Positions 48,433-57,121 of a stretch of DNA of 64,000 bases are shown piece by piece. This stretch comes from Cyanobacteria bacterium FACHB-DQ100. Lineage in GTDB: Bacteria; Cyanobacteriota; Cyanobacteriia; Leptolyngbyales; Leptolyngbyaceae. Under the pieces are notes generated by a model. It did no database searches and was not told where the DNA came from. It saw nothing but the letters and a program-made list of their open reading frames with translations. Position 1 is the first letter of the stretch, and every line of letters starts with the position of its first letter. The stretch is taken from NCBI GenBank assembly GCA_014695195.1, contig JACJNW010000011.1:186001-250000 (forward strand), in the 5' to 3' direction. A program made the position numbers and the translations under genes.

Positions 48433-48876
48433 ATGAGATTAGAAGATGCTGTGCCCCAACCAGGCTCAACCAAGCGGAAGCGTCGCATTGGTCGCGGGAT
48501 TTCTGCGGGTCAAGGCGCGAGTGGTGGCTTTGGAATGCGGGGTCAAAAGTCTCGATCGGGTCGTCCGACTCGTCCGGGATTTGAAGGGGGTCAAACGCCT
48601 CTGTATCGTCGCTTGCCGAAGTTGAAATACTTCACGGTGATCAATCGGAAGTATTTCACGGTGGTCAATGTGAGCGATTTGGCTGAGTTGGATGCCAATT
48701 CTGAAGTGTCGTTATCTTCGCTGATGGATGCGGGGATTGTGACTCAGGATGATGGTCCGCTGAAGATTTTGGGCGATGGTGAGTTGTCGGTAAAGCTGAC
48801 TGTGAAAGCAGCAGCGTTTACTGAGGGCGCGAAGTCGAAGATTGAAGCGGCTGGCGGAACTTGCGAGATTGTTTAA
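48433..48876 (+). CDS. rplO: 50S ribosomal protein L15
   Basis: 147 residues. [20 protein letters not shown] and [20 protein letters not shown] are L15 signatures. It has a near-duplicated segment ([16 protein letters not shown]). It is the last gene of the cluster; secY is normally next in cyanobacteria but here a terminator and unrelated small genes follow. Confidence 0.96.
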   Translation: MRLEDAVPQPGSTKRKRRIGRGISAGQGASGGFGMRGQKSRSGRPTRPGFEGGQTPLYRRLPKLKYFTVINRKYFTVVNVSDLAELDANSEVSLSSLMDAGIVTQDDGPLKILGDGELSVKLTVKAAAFTEGAKSKIEAAGGTCEIV

Positions 48877-48896
48877 GTTCTAAAGCTAGTGAATTG

Positions 48897-48930
48897 AAAA
48901 GACCTGCACTGTTTAGTGTGGGTCTTTTTT
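48897..48930 (+). terminator. Terminator of the ribosomal cluster
   Basis: AAAAGACCTGCACT (48897-48910) pairs with AGTGTGGGTCTTTT (48915-48928), with two G-U pairs, then T. It ends the cluster immediately after rplO. Confidence 0.9.
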
Positions 48931-48976
48931 GCTAATCGACCGGATAGAATAACGCTAAAGCATTGAAAAGGTTGCA

Positions 48977-49220
48977 ATGAGCGCAGTTCTTAACAAACCA
49001 TCCTCACTTCTGCACGAAATCCAAATTGAGAAAATTGGTGAATGGAATTTGTTTAAGTTTAGCGATGCGTTACAGCTTCGCATGGAAGAATTGCTAGAGA
49101 AAAAGAAAGCGGATCAACTGGCAGTTGAAGAAATTGGGGAACTGGATGCGCTCTGCAGAACTCGCTCGAATTTTCACCCACATCAATACGATGATGGCAG
49201 CGCAGAATGTTAATCAATGA
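48977..49220 (+). pseudogene. Small cyanobacterial helical protein gene with a 1-base insertion
   Basis: It reads MSAVLNKPSSLLHEIQIEKI, FKFSDALQLRMEELLEKKKA and IGELDAL, and then the frame breaks. Read one base later, AELARIFTHINTMMAAQNVN completes the expected helical C-terminus and ends at TGA 49220. One extra T near 49152-49154 accounts for it. As written the frame ends at 49213 with a nonsense tail (CRTRSNFHPHQYDD). I recall this as a small antitoxin-like cyanobacterial family, but the function is not known. Confidence 0.6.
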
Positions 49221-49280
49221 CACTCGACGGGCCGTATATAGTGAAATTACGCACTAAAAGTGAACATAGAGTTACAATCA

Positions 49281-49649
49281 ATGCCTTCTACGATTATTCT
49301 CGTTCGTGTTTTTGTAGAAACCTCACAAATAGAATTGTGTGAGCAAGCAGCAGTATCAGTCATAAGCATGTTTGAACAATGTGTAGGCTTGAGTCGAAAA
49401 AGTATCAATACTTATTGGAAGATCCCGCAATATATTGAGATTTTTCTAGAGTTCATCCCTAAAGAAGATTCAGATGCAGCGTTTCAGCACATTGTAGATG
49501 AATTGGGACAAGGCTGGAATTTTAGACAATCCTCATTAGAGAAGTGGGCTGTGTGGACACCATCTGAATTAAATAAGTTCTCTATTTCTGATGTACGTTG
49601 GGCAAGTGTAGATCTTATTCAGGAATCGCCTTTTAGTTCGATCATGTAG
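49281..49649 (+). CDS. Hypothetical protein, possible immunity-type
   Basis: A 122-residue soluble protein starting MPSTIILVRVFVETSQIELC, with WKIPQYIEIFLEFIPKEDSD and WNFRQSSLEKWAVWTPSELN. Alternating beta strands and helices, with WAVW and RWASVDLI near the end, resemble immunity proteins of polymorphic toxin systems, but I cannot assign a family. ATG at 49281 is preferred to 49260. No toxin on this strand. Confidence 0.6.
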   Translation: MPSTIILVRVFVETSQIELCEQAAVSVISMFEQCVGLSRKSINTYWKIPQYIEIFLEFIPKEDSDAAFQHIVDELGQGWNFRQSSLEKWAVWTPSELNKFSISDVRWASVDLIQESPFSSIM

Positions 49650-49726
49650 CACTGCGATTACCATGATGCGCTGCCTGGGCACAAAGCGCCACGTAAACAA
49701 GCGACTCACGCGGAGCGTGTCCGCAG

Positions 49727-49993
49727 CTATAACTCAGAAGACGAAAGCCGACCCTCGATCGGTTCATACTCATCTTCTAGCAACCAATGTTGTGCCTCGT
49801 CATAGCTGGAACTCTTGAAAATGACTGCATAACCCTTTGCAGGATCAAAGATCTGACAACGACCTGACTCATCTCCTAATAGCAGAAGAATATAGGGTGG
49901 AGAAAGCATCGGTTCAATCCACACCTCAGCAAACTGCCAATTATCCTTCACTGGGGCCGGTACGGGGAATGACGTGATATCGGTTTTCTGCAT
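49727..49993 (-). CDS. Small hypothetical partner of the DUF6972-like gene
   Basis: An 88-residue protein: MQKTDITSFPVPAPVKDNWQ, FAEVWIEPMLSPPYILLLLG, and a C-terminal YDEAQHWLLEDEYEPIEGRL. It overlaps the end of the preceding DUF6972-like gene by 53 bases in another frame, a deep overlap that implies coupling. Its small size and acidic nature fit an immunity protein, but no family was recognised. Confidence 0.6.
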   Translation of the reverse strand: MQKTDITSFPVPAPVKDNWQFAEVWIEPMLSPPYILLLLGDESGRCQIFDPAKGYAVIFKSSSYDEAQHWLLEDEYEPIEGRLSSSEL

Positions 49994-50279
49994 TAATCTT
50001 CACCTCTCCGTAGAACAAGGGAATGGTCGAGCCATCTGGATCAATTCGATACCCGATCGACTCCGAAAACAATAGTCCATACCGCTCATATTCTCGAATG
50101 ATACCTGTAAATTCTCCGCTTGCAATGACCGCTTGAGCAACTCGCTCCATCGTTGCCTCATCATGGAAAACGTGAGCTGCTCTTCCTCGTCCCAATAGTC
50201 GTTGCACTTGGGCAGTTCCCGGTAAACGTTTTGCAGTGTGTTTAGAGTCAAGAAAAATCTCACGATTGATACCACTCAT
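49941..50279 (-). CDS. DUF6972-like protein (toxin-type C-terminal domain)
   Basis: A 112-residue protein: AQVQRLLGRGRAAHVFHDEA, TMERVAQAVIASGEFTGIIR, YGLLFSESIGYRIDPDGSTI, and YGEVKINAENRYHVIPRTGP. This is a domain seen in cyanobacterial polymorphic-toxin-like proteins and as free-standing genes (DUF6972 as I recall). The overlap with the small gene at 49727 suggests a toxin/immunity or two-part unit. The catalytic function is unknown. ATG at 50279. Confidence 0.65.
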   Translation of the reverse strand: MSGINREIFLDSKHTAKRLPGTAQVQRLLGRGRAAHVFHDEATMERVAQAVIASGEFTGIIREYERYGLLFSESIGYRIDPDGSTIPLFYGEVKINAENRYHVIPRTGPSEG

Positions 50280-50349
50280 ACCATTAGGGAAACTTGCTTT
50301 TCAAGCATAGATGAGTTGAGTGAAATTAAAGGAGGTGCGATCGGAACAG

Positions 50350-50404
50350 GCATTCGTGAGCACATAAGCGTGTAGCAAAGTTAACGCTCAATTTCTCGAT
50401 CGCT
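50350..50404. repeat. Imperfect direct repeat, left of the Doc cassette
   Basis: It begins GCATTCGTGAGCACATAAGC and ends with TAGC, AAGTTAACGCTCAA and TCTCGATCGC. It aligns without gaps to 51086-51140; by eye about four of five positions match. Confidence 0.75.
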
Positions 50405-50787
50405 CATCTCGCGGTTGTATTTTGCCGCAACCACTCTACAAACTCTTCGCGCCCCAACGCACCGGATGCGATCGCCAGTACAAAATGCTCCTGCTCATCT
50501 ACAGACGCACTAATTTCTAATCCATTCAAAATCAGAAAAGTTTCTGTCGTTGCGTGACCTGTCCGCTTATTTCCATCAATGAATGGATGATTCATGATAA
50601 TTGAAAACCCGATCGCTGCCGCCTTTTCAGGCAAACTTGGATACAGTTCGTCTCCACCAAAGGTCATTCTGGATTGAGCAATTGCCGACTCTAACAATCC
50701 AATATCTCGAACACCTGTTGCTCCTCCAGATTGCTCAATAATCCTGCGATGCAGTTCTAATACTTCAGAGAGCGTTAGATAGCGCAT
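50404..50787 (-). CDS. Doc/Fic-family toxin
   Basis: A 127-residue type II toxin. FSIIMNHPFIDGNKRTGHAT carries the Fic/Doc motif HxFxDGNKRT with its catalytic His, and VLELHRRIIEQSGGATGVRD opens it. Doc toxins phosphorylate elongation factor EF-Tu and block translation. Its start overlaps the stop of the antitoxin (TAATG, 50785-50789). The antitoxin precedes it, so the pair is in the standard order. Confidence 0.9.
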   Translation of the reverse strand: MRYLTLSEVLELHRRIIEQSGGATGVRDIGLLESAIAQSRMTFGGDELYPSLPEKAAAIGFSIIMNHPFIDGNKRTGHATTETFLILNGLEISASVDEQEHFVLAIASGALGREEFVEWLRQNTTAR

Positions 50788-50984
50788 TAGGCTAAACGTT
50801 GATACAATTCAGCGTTCTTTGCTAATACATAATCGGCTGCCTCAACAAAATCAGCCTTTTGCGAATTCAGCCAGTCTTCTAAACTCGCTTTCAAGAGAAC
50901 TTCTAGGGCAATTCCATGCACATCTGCTAGGTCTTGTAACTTCTTGAATTGGGTATCTGAGAGATCAATAGTAATTGAAGCCAT
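50787..50984 (-). CDS. Ribbon-helix-helix antitoxin of the Doc toxin
   Basis: A 65-residue protein: MASITIDLSDTQFKKLQDLA, DVHGIALEVLLKASLEDWLN, and a tail QKADFVEAADYVLAKNAELY. The N-terminus fits an RHH DNA-binding domain and the C-terminal helix the Doc-binding part. It would repress the operon and neutralise Doc. Confidence 0.85.
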   Translation of the reverse strand: MASITIDLSDTQFKKLQDLADVHGIALEVLLKASLEDWLNSQKADFVEAADYVLAKNAELYQRLA

Positions 50985-51085
50985 GACGATTATCCTTCTA
51001 GTGCCTGTGGTGCAACTATATTACTTCCAATAAATTCGTGAAGACTACATTTTCTCATTTCTTGGGCGGAATCGAAGGGAGACCT

Positions 51086-51140
51086 GCATTCACGAGAACG
51101 TATCCCTGTAGCGAAGCTAACGCTCAAGGTCTCGATCGCC
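51086..51140. repeat. Imperfect direct repeat, right of the Doc cassette
   Basis: It begins GCATTCACGAGAACGTATCC and shares TGTAGC, AAG, TAACGCTCAA and TCTCGATCGC with 50350-50404. With its partner it brackets the Doc toxin-antitoxin genes. Confidence 0.75.
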
Positions 51141-51187
51141 GTTCTGTCAGTAAGCTATTTCTGGTATTGACGGTAAAGCGTAAAACT

Positions 51188-51436
51188 ATGTTGGATGAAA
51201 CCGCGATCGAACAACGGCTAACCGCGCTTGAAAAAGAAGTCGCAATACTGAAGCAAAAAGCGACTGATAATTGGCTGGAGCACCTCATCGGCTCCATCTC
51301 AGACGAAGAGACTTTTCTGCAAACGCTCGAATACGGGCGGATCGAGACGCTGATAAACCGAATGATGAGAGACGAAGCTTTGTGCCATCGGAATCCTCTG
51401 ATTCTCAAATTCTGGACTAATATGGTTTTGCCCTAG
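51188..51436 (+). CDS. Orphan antitoxin-like protein, possibly frameshifted
   Basis: An 82-residue protein: MLDETAIEQRLTALEKEVAI, HLIGSISDEETFLQTLEYGR. This matches a cyanobacterial antitoxin family whose members normally continue YGRxxRxADxPxDE. Here the frame continues ETLINRMMRDEALC, whereas another frame reads ADRDADKPNDERRS just after GR, so a small indel near 51340 may have changed the end. The PIN toxin that usually follows is absent. ATG at 51188 is chosen over the frame to 51038. Confidence 0.55.
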   Translation: MLDETAIEQRLTALEKEVAILKQKATDNWLEHLIGSISDEETFLQTLEYGRIETLINRMMRDEALCHRNPLILKFWTNMVLP

Positions 51437-51452
51437 TTACCCAGTTCAATCT

Positions 51453-52403
51453 ATGTCCGACCCTCAAGCAACGTTTTCTCGGCTCAGACAAGCCCTCGAT
51501 CAAATTGTGGTCGGTCAATCTGCATTAGTGCAACAGCTTTTAGTGGCGATGCTGTCCGGGGGACACGTAATTTTAGAGGGAGTTCCGGGAACAGGGAAAA
51601 CGCTGCTCGTCAAAGTCATGGCGCAATTGGTGCGATCGGAGTTTCGTCGCATTCAACTCACGCCAGACATCCTACCATCGGATATCTTGGGAACAAATAT
51701 CTTTGACTTGAATACTCGCAGCTTTGTGCTAAAAAAAGGCCCTGTATTCACTCAGATTTTGTTAGCTGATGAAATCAATCGAACGCCGCCGAAAACCCAA
51801 TCTGCGCTGCTCGAAGCGATGGAAGAACAGCAGGTGACGCTGGATGGCGAAAGCTTGCCCCTGTCTGATTTCTTTTGGGTGATTGCAACACAGAATTCAT
51901 TGGAATTTGAAGGAACATATCCTTTACCAGAAGCGCAGCTCGATCGCTTCCTCTTCAAGCTGATCGTTGCTTATCCCGATGCGGCGGCTGAGAAGAAAAT
52001 GCTGCTGAATCATCAAGCGGGATTTCAGGCAAAACGACTTGATCTAGACAGAATTAAGCCTTTAGCATCGGTTGAACAGGTTTTACAGGCGCGGCAATTG
52101 GTACGATCGCTCACCGTCGAAGAGTCAATTCTTGATTACCTACTCTCTGTGGTGCAAAAAACCCGTCAACATCCTGATTTAGTGCTGGGAGCATCGCCAC
52201 GATCGGCAGTAGCATGGCTGAATGCCAGTAAAGCCCACGCTTGGTTAGCAGGTCGCAACTATGTGGTTCCCGATGATATCAAAGCCGTTGCACCACCCTT
52301 GTTACGACATCGATTGATCCTGCGTCCCGAAGCTCAATTAGATGGTGTGAATGTGGATGCAGTAATCAATACAGTTCTCAATCAAGTTCCTGTTCCCCGA
52401 TAA
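51453..52403 (+). CDS. MoxR-family AAA+ ATPase
   Basis: A 316-residue AAA+ ATPase: Walker A GVPGTGKTLLVKVM, Walker B ILLADEINRTPPKTQSALLE, sensor ATQNSLEFEGTYPLPEAQLD, and the C-terminal helical lid (GASPRSAVAWLNASKAHAWL). MoxR proteins act as chaperones for membrane or metalloprotein assembly with a DUF58 partner, which follows two bases later. Confidence 0.92.
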   Translation: MSDPQATFSRLRQALDQIVVGQSALVQQLLVAMLSGGHVILEGVPGTGKTLLVKVMAQLVRSEFRRIQLTPDILPSDILGTNIFDLNTRSFVLKKGPVFTQILLADEINRTPPKTQSALLEAMEEQQVTLDGESLPLSDFFWVIATQNSLEFEGTYPLPEAQLDRFLFKLIVAYPDAAAEKKMLLNHQAGFQAKRLDLDRIKPLASVEQVLQARQLVRSLTVEESILDYLLSVVQKTRQHPDLVLGASPRSAVAWLNASKAHAWLAGRNYVVPDDIKAVAPPLLRHRLILRPEAQLDGVNVDAVINTVLNQVPVPR

Positions 52404-52405
52404 CT

Positions 52406-53710
52406 ATGATTCCTTCGCGCCGAACTTACGGATTGTTGTTACTCGGTGGCGCGATCGCTGCCGTTCTCTTCTTGTTTAACGCGGCATTGTCGATCGCAGC
52501 ATTGTTATTGTTTGATCTGATTGTTCTCGGACTATCAATCTGGGATAGTTCACGGGTGAAGTCAAATCAGGTAAAAGTCCAGCGACAAGTGGCATCTCGA
52601 TTGTCGATCGGGCGAGATAACTTAGTAAGTTTAACTGTCGAATCAGGAGCGCGATCGGCGGAAGTGCGAATCTATGACAAATATCCGATCGCATTTTCAG
52701 CGTCATCAATGCCCTTATCAACCAAGCTTGCACCGAACATCAAACAAGACCTATCCTACACTGTGCATCCTTCTAATCGGGGAGAATATCACTGGAAAGA
52801 AATCCAAGTCCGTCAGCTTAGTCCGTGGCGGTTAGCTTGGCACAATTGGAAGATACCGCAGGATCAGAAAGTTGCAGTTTATCCCGATTTGATTGGACTC
52901 CGATCGCTCTCCATTCGATTAACTCTAGAATCCTCTGGCTCCATTCGTCGTGCTCGTCGATTAGGGATTGGAACCGAGTTTTCTGAACTCCGAGAATATG
53001 GTGTTGGCGATGATCCGCGCTTTATTGATTGGAAAGCCACGGCACGACGCGGACAGCCTTTAGTCAGAGTCTTAGAACCAGAACAAGAGCAAACTTTGAT
53101 TATTTTGCTCGATCGAGGTCGGTTGATGACTTCTCAAGTGAAAGGATTATCGCGGTTTGATTGGGGATTGAATGCCACCTTAGCACTCGCATTAGCAGGA
53201 CTGCATCGGGGCGATCGCGTTGGCGTTGGAGTGTTCGATCGACAAGTGCAAACCTGGATTCCACCAGAGCGCGGACAAGCTCATCTCAATCATTTGATTG
53301 AACGGTTAACTCCAATTCAGCCGGAAATCTTAGAGCCAGATTATCTAGGTGCAGTTACAACGTTAGTCAATCAACAAGCGCGACGTGCTTTAGTTGTGGT
53401 CATTACCGATATTGTGGATAATACTGCGTCTTCAGAACTGCTTGCAGCATTGGGAAGATTGACACCAAGGTATCTACCGTTTTGTGTGACACTACGCGAT
53501 CCACAAGTTGATCAGCAAGCGCACACGACTACTGAAGATTTGCCGTCAACTTATCAAAGAGCTGTTGCACTCGATCTGATAGCTCAGCGTCAAATCGCAT
53601 TTAGTACATTAAAGCAGCGTGGTGTTTTGGTATTGGATGCACCCGCGAACCAAATTACAAATGAATTGGTCGATCGATATCTCCAACTCAAAGCCAGAAA
53701 TCAGCTTTAG
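52406..53710 (+). CDS. DUF58 membrane protein (MoxR partner)
   Basis: A 434-residue protein. Two N-terminal hydrophobic segments (LLLLGGAIAAVLFLFNAALS) anchor it, and the DUF58 core is TEFSELREYGVGDDPRFIDW, then KATARRGQPLVRVLEPEQEQ. A vWA-like region follows (IILLDRGRLMTSQVKGLSRF). It forms an operon with moxR (two bases apart). The pair probably assists folding of a large envelope or metalloprotein target; the VWA proteins often in such operons are absent here. Confidence 0.9.
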   Translation: MIPSRRTYGLLLLGGAIAAVLFLFNAALSIAALLLFDLIVLGLSIWDSSRVKSNQVKVQRQVASRLSIGRDNLVSLTVESGARSAEVRIYDKYPIAFSASSMPLSTKLAPNIKQDLSYTVHPSNRGEYHWKEIQVRQLSPWRLAWHNWKIPQDQKVAVYPDLIGLRSLSIRLTLESSGSIRRARRLGIGTEFSELREYGVGDDPRFIDWKATARRGQPLVRVLEPEQEQTLIILLDRGRLMTSQVKGLSRFDWGLNATLALALAGLHRGDRVGVGVFDRQVQTWIPPERGQAHLNHLIERLTPIQPEILEPDYLGAVTTLVNQQARRALVVVITDIVDNTASSELLAALGRLTPRYLPFCVTLRDPQVDQQAHTTTEDLPSTYQRAVALDLIAQRQIAFSTLKQRGVLVLDAPANQITNELVDRYLQLKARNQL

Positions 53711-53771
53711 GGGGAAGTTCGGTGATCGGGCAAAACAGTAGATTCAGAAGTATTGTTAATCTGATCGACCG

Positions 53772-54221
53772 ATGAATCCTCTTAAGCACAAAGAACTATT
53801 ACGCGGTATTTTTGCCGTTGCTCTGATTATTGTTGGAATCACTCACTTTCTTGCACCCCAAGAGTACGCCAAAATCGTACCGCCCATCTTTCCAGCGTTC
53901 ACTTCGGTCTATGTAAGTGGAGTCTTTGAGATTTTGGGCGGCATTGGATTGTGTATTCCTTACTTGAGTGTTGCAGCAGCATGGGGACTGATTTCTTTGT
54001 TTATTGCAGTCTTTCCTGCCAACATCTATCTCGCATTGCACAGTGAAATCACATTAAACAACGTTCCGCATAGTCCTTTGTTTTACTGGCTGAGATTGCC
54101 ATTTCAACCCGTGTTGATTGCTTGGGCATATTGGTACACGCGCCATCCAGAGAACCAAAGAGGAGCAGAAGCGATCGCAAACCAATGGCAAAAGATCGAT
54201 CGCTTAGTCGAGAAGAAATAG
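53772..54221 (+). CDS. DoxX-like membrane protein
   Basis: A 149-residue protein with four hydrophobic segments: GIFAVALIIVGITHFLAPQE, FEILGGIGLCIPYLSVAAAW and LISLFIAVFPANIYLALHSE, with PFQPVLIAWAYWYTRHP at the end. The layout matches the DoxX/MauE-like group of small quinone- or oxidoreductase-associated proteins. Function unknown. It converges with dapB. Confidence 0.8.
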   Translation: MNPLKHKELLRGIFAVALIIVGITHFLAPQEYAKIVPPIFPAFTSVYVSGVFEILGGIGLCIPYLSVAAAWGLISLFIAVFPANIYLALHSEITLNNVPHSPLFYWLRLPFQPVLIAWAYWYTRHPENQRGAEAIANQWQKIDRLVEKK

Positions 54222-54222
54222 A

Positions 54223-55044
54223 TTAAAGAATCTTCTCCAGCCCATACACCAAGGATTTCAGAGGGATCACTTTGCGAATCGAGAGCAGCACTCCCGGCAT
54301 ATAACAAGTACGATCGGTCGCATCATGCCGCAGCGTATAAATTTGTCCTTGTGCCCCAAAAATAATTTCCTGATGTGCAACCAATCCGGGCAATCGAATG
54401 CTATGAATCCGAATTCCCTCATCGGCTTGCGCTCCTCTTGCTCCTGCAACTTTTTCAGTTTCAGAGACGATCGCTTCGTTATAAGTCTTGCCGAGTTCCG
54501 CTAACATTTGCGCGGTTTGGACTGCGGTTCCGCTCGGTGCATCAGCTTTCTGATTGTGATGCAGTTCAATAATTTCGACGTGATCGAAGTATTGCGAAGC
54601 TTGAATCGCGGCTTGCTGCATCAACACAACGCCGATCGAAAAGTTCGGAACAATTAAACATCCGGTACTCGCTTTATCGGCAAACTCGGCTAAATCCTGA
54701 ATCTGGCCTGCGCTTAATCCGGTTGTGCCGACCACTGGACGGACTCCGTAAGCGATCGCCGATCGTACATTGTTGTAAACTGCATCCGGGTGCGTTACAT
54801 CCACCACAACGCCCAACTCTTTCTCCTGGGACAGCATCGCCATCATTGACTCATACTCATTCGTCACAGGCACTTCGAGCGCCCCACAGCCGACGATTTC
54901 CCCAATATCTTCACCGACATACTTCGGGTTTTTTGCCAGCGCCCCAATTAACGTCATATCTGGCGACTGTGACACCGCTTTGACAATTTCCCGACCCATT
55001 TTGCCTGTTGCACCATTCACCACGACTGGAATGCGACCTGCCAT
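54223..55044 (-). CDS. dapB: 4-hydroxy-tetrahydrodipicolinate reductase
   Basis: A 273-residue NAD(P)H-dependent enzyme of lysine/diaminopimelate synthesis. The cofactor motif is [31 protein letters not shown] and the catalytic region [17 protein letters not shown] (His and Lys of the HHxxKxDAPSGT signature) are clear. [20 protein letters not shown] is the typical C-terminal half. The length is the family standard. It is alone, with chlI divergent. Confidence 0.96.
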   Translation of the reverse strand: MAGRIPVVVNGATGKMGREIVKAVSQSPDMTLIGALAKNPKYVGEDIGEIVGCGALEVPVTNEYESMMAMLSQEKELGVVVDVTHPDAVYNNVRSAIAYGVRPVVGTTGLSAGQIQDLAEFADKASTGCLIVPNFSIGVVLMQQAAIQASQYFDHVEIIELHHNQKADAPSGTAVQTAQMLAELGKTYNEAIVSETEKVAGARGAQADEGIRIHSIRLPGLVAHQEIIFGAQGQIYTLRHDATDRTCYMPGVLLSIRKVIPLKSLVYGLEKIL

Positions 55045-55143
55045 CGGCTCACCTTCTAATTCAGCTTCTCTATTCTCCCACTCCCGCTTCGTGTCACAAT
55101 AGAAAACGCGAATTAAAACTGCTTTACTCTTTCAGGACATCCC

Positions 55144-56241
55144 GTGACCTTTACGACACAACCGACATCACAAAACGGACGATCGACCGCTACTTCCGCT
55201 CGGCGGCGTGCTGTGTTTCCTTTTACGGCGATCGTTGGACAAGAAGAAATGAAATTAGCGCTGTTGCTCAACATCATCGATCCCAAGATCGGCGGGGTGA
55301 TGATCATGGGCGATCGCGGCACCGGAAAATCCACCACGATTCGAGCTTTAGCAGATTTACTGCCAGAAATTGATGTCGTTGCCGATGATCCGTTTAATAG
55401 TCATCCCACCGATCCGGAATTGATGGGTGATGGGGTACGGCAATCGATCGATCAAGGCATCGATGTGCCTGTCGTTAAGAAAAAGGTAATGATGGTCGAT
55501 TTGCCTCTGGGTGCGACTGAAGATCGCGTCTGCGGCACGATCGACATTGAAAAAGCACTGTCCGAAGGGGTGAAAGCCTTTGAACCGGGACTGTTGGCAA
55601 AAGCAAATCGCGGCATTCTCTATGTCGATGAAGTCAACCTGCTCGATGATCACCTCGTCGATGTACTGCTCGACTCCGCTGCTTCCGGCTGGAACACGGT
55701 TGAACGCGAAGGCATTTCGATCCGACATCCGGCTCGCTTTGTTCTCGTCGGATCGGGCAACCCGGAAGAAGGTGAACTGCGTCCGCAATTGCTCGATCGC
55801 TTCGGAATGCACGCTGAAATCCGCACGGTAAAAGAGCCAGTTCTGCGGGTGCAAATCGTTGAACAGCGTACCGAATTCGATCAAGATCCAGTTCCGTTTC
55901 TAGAAAAATATCAGCCCCAACAAACCGATTTGCAGCGTCAGATCGTCGAAGCACAAGAGCGCTTGAAGGCAATCGCGATCGACTACGATCTGCGCGTGAA
56001 AATCTCGCAAATGTGCGCTGAGCTCGATGTCGATGGATTGCGTGGCGACATTGTGACCAACCGGGCAGCAAAAGCCTTAGCGGCTCTAGAAGGTCGGACT
56101 GAAGTAACCGTCGATGAAATTCGTCGGATTGCGCCGCTTTGTCTGCGTCACCGTCTACGGAAAGACCCAATGGAATCGATCGATTCTGGCTATAAGGTTG
56201 GAAAAGTGTTCGATCAAATCTTTGGAGTTGCGGCTGAATAG
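55144..56241 (+). CDS. chlI: Magnesium chelatase subunit ChlI
   Basis: A 365-residue AAA+ ATPase, starting at GTG 55144. Walker A is [16 protein letters not shown], Walker B is [16 protein letters not shown]. With ChlD and ChlH it inserts Mg2+ into protoporphyrin IX, the first step committed to chlorophyll. [20 protein letters not shown] and [20 protein letters not shown] (arginine finger region) are typical. It ends before a palindromic repeat. Confidence 0.97.
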   Translation: MTFTTQPTSQNGRSTATSARRRAVFPFTAIVGQEEMKLALLLNIIDPKIGGVMIMGDRGTGKSTTIRALADLLPEIDVVADDPFNSHPTDPELMGDGVRQSIDQGIDVPVVKKKVMMVDLPLGATEDRVCGTIDIEKALSEGVKAFEPGLLAKANRGILYVDEVNLLDDHLVDVLLDSAASGWNTVEREGISIRHPARFVLVGSGNPEEGELRPQLLDRFGMHAEIRTVKEPVLRVQIVEQRTEFDQDPVPFLEKYQPQQTDLQRQIVEAQERLKAIAIDYDLRVKISQMCAELDVDGLRGDIVTNRAAKALAALEGRTEVTVDEIRRIAPLCLRHRLRKDPMESIDSGYKVGKVFDQIFGVAAE

Positions 56242-56278
56242 AAGGGCGTTGCTGAAATTAAGCGTAAATTTTGGATTT

Positions 56279-56366
56279 GCCCTCACCCTAACCCTCTCCC
56301 TGGGGGAGAGGGAACAAGAGGTCTCTGGCTCCCTTCTCCCCAGGGAGAAGGGCTGGGGATGAGGGC
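56279..56366. repeat. REP-like palindromic repeat after chlI
   Basis: The outer arms GCCCTCA and TGAGGGC enclose two hairpins: CCCTCTCCCTGGGGGAGAGG plus G (about 56292-56312) and CCCTTCTCCCCAGGGAGAAG plus GG (about 56331-56352). The motif CCTCACCCTAACCCTCTCCC is a common intergenic repeat in cyanobacteria. Possibly acts as the chlI terminator region. Confidence 0.8.
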
Positions 56367-56395
56367 AACCCGAAACTCTTTCTTTACTTCAGATC

Positions 56396-56935
56396 CTACA
56401 AACTTGCCGTTTTTCCAGTCTCTGCTTGAGAAGGAATCGGTTCAACCTCTGTGTATCCCATCTCGCTTGCCAACTCCCGCAGCAGCGAAATTTGCTGCTC
56501 AAACTCAAGCCCTTCTAACCGCTTCAACAAATTACTAATCGCTTCTGAAGCTTGATAATCCGCAGGCATATCTACAACCGCTTCACCCATTGCCACTGCC
56601 CACGCAAACCAAACTAGAAGCTGATTGTTTTCCTTCAGCGCACCATAAGCGCGAGAATACTCTGTATCCGCCCGATTCACGACATCGCGCATCACTTGAA
56701 GCTGATCCTGATGCGATAGATTCAGAAAATCGTCACCCAACAGAAGCGGCGCTAGTTCAGGTTCTGCTGCTCTTGGAGCCGCAGGCGTAACCGAGTCGCC
56801 CATTTTTTCATAAACGTAGTACAGCAGCGCCAGTTTATCATCGGCTCCCAACTGGTTAAAATCTGCGATCGTGCCCTGAATGTCCTGATCTAAATACTCG
56901 GACGGATCGACGTTTTGACTTGCGGATTGAGGCAT
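56396..56935 (-). CDS. Helical carotenoid protein (OCP N-terminal domain paralogue)
   Basis: A 179-residue protein with the N-terminal OCP fold and no C-terminal domain. IADFNQLGADDKLALLYYVY, EKMGDSVTPAAP, NLSHQDQLQVMRDVVNRADT, EYSRAYGALKENNQLLVWFA and LEFEQQISLLRELASEMGYT are clear HCP motifs. HCPs bind a carotenoid and quench singlet oxygen or excited phycobilisomes. ATG at 56935 is preferred to a TTG at 56965. No OCP, FRP or C-terminal-domain homologue (CTDH) is near. Confidence 0.9.
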   Translation of the reverse strand: MPQSASQNVDPSEYLDQDIQGTIADFNQLGADDKLALLYYVYEKMGDSVTPAAPRAAEPELAPLLLGDDFLNLSHQDQLQVMRDVVNRADTEYSRAYGALKENNQLLVWFAWAVAMGEAVVDMPADYQASEAISNLLKRLEGLEFEQQISLLRELASEMGYTEVEPIPSQAETGKTASL

Positions 56936-57121
56936 AAAACTTTTTCCATAAATAACATCACTCAAGACGTATCAAGCTTTACCATCTAAAATCGCCCTCC
57001 TCAAGAGCGACTTCACACTCTAACCTCTGATGAACGACCAGATCTATCTTTTGGGCGTGTCAGGAAAGTTTGAAATTTAATAGCGTAGCAACATTGCAAA
57101 CGCAAGATAGGAGAATTTATT

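Noticed and set aside
55634-56170. 178-codon antisense frame in chlI
   Set aside because: The sense strand is unmistakably chlI; the antisense frame has Arg/Ser-rich shadow composition.
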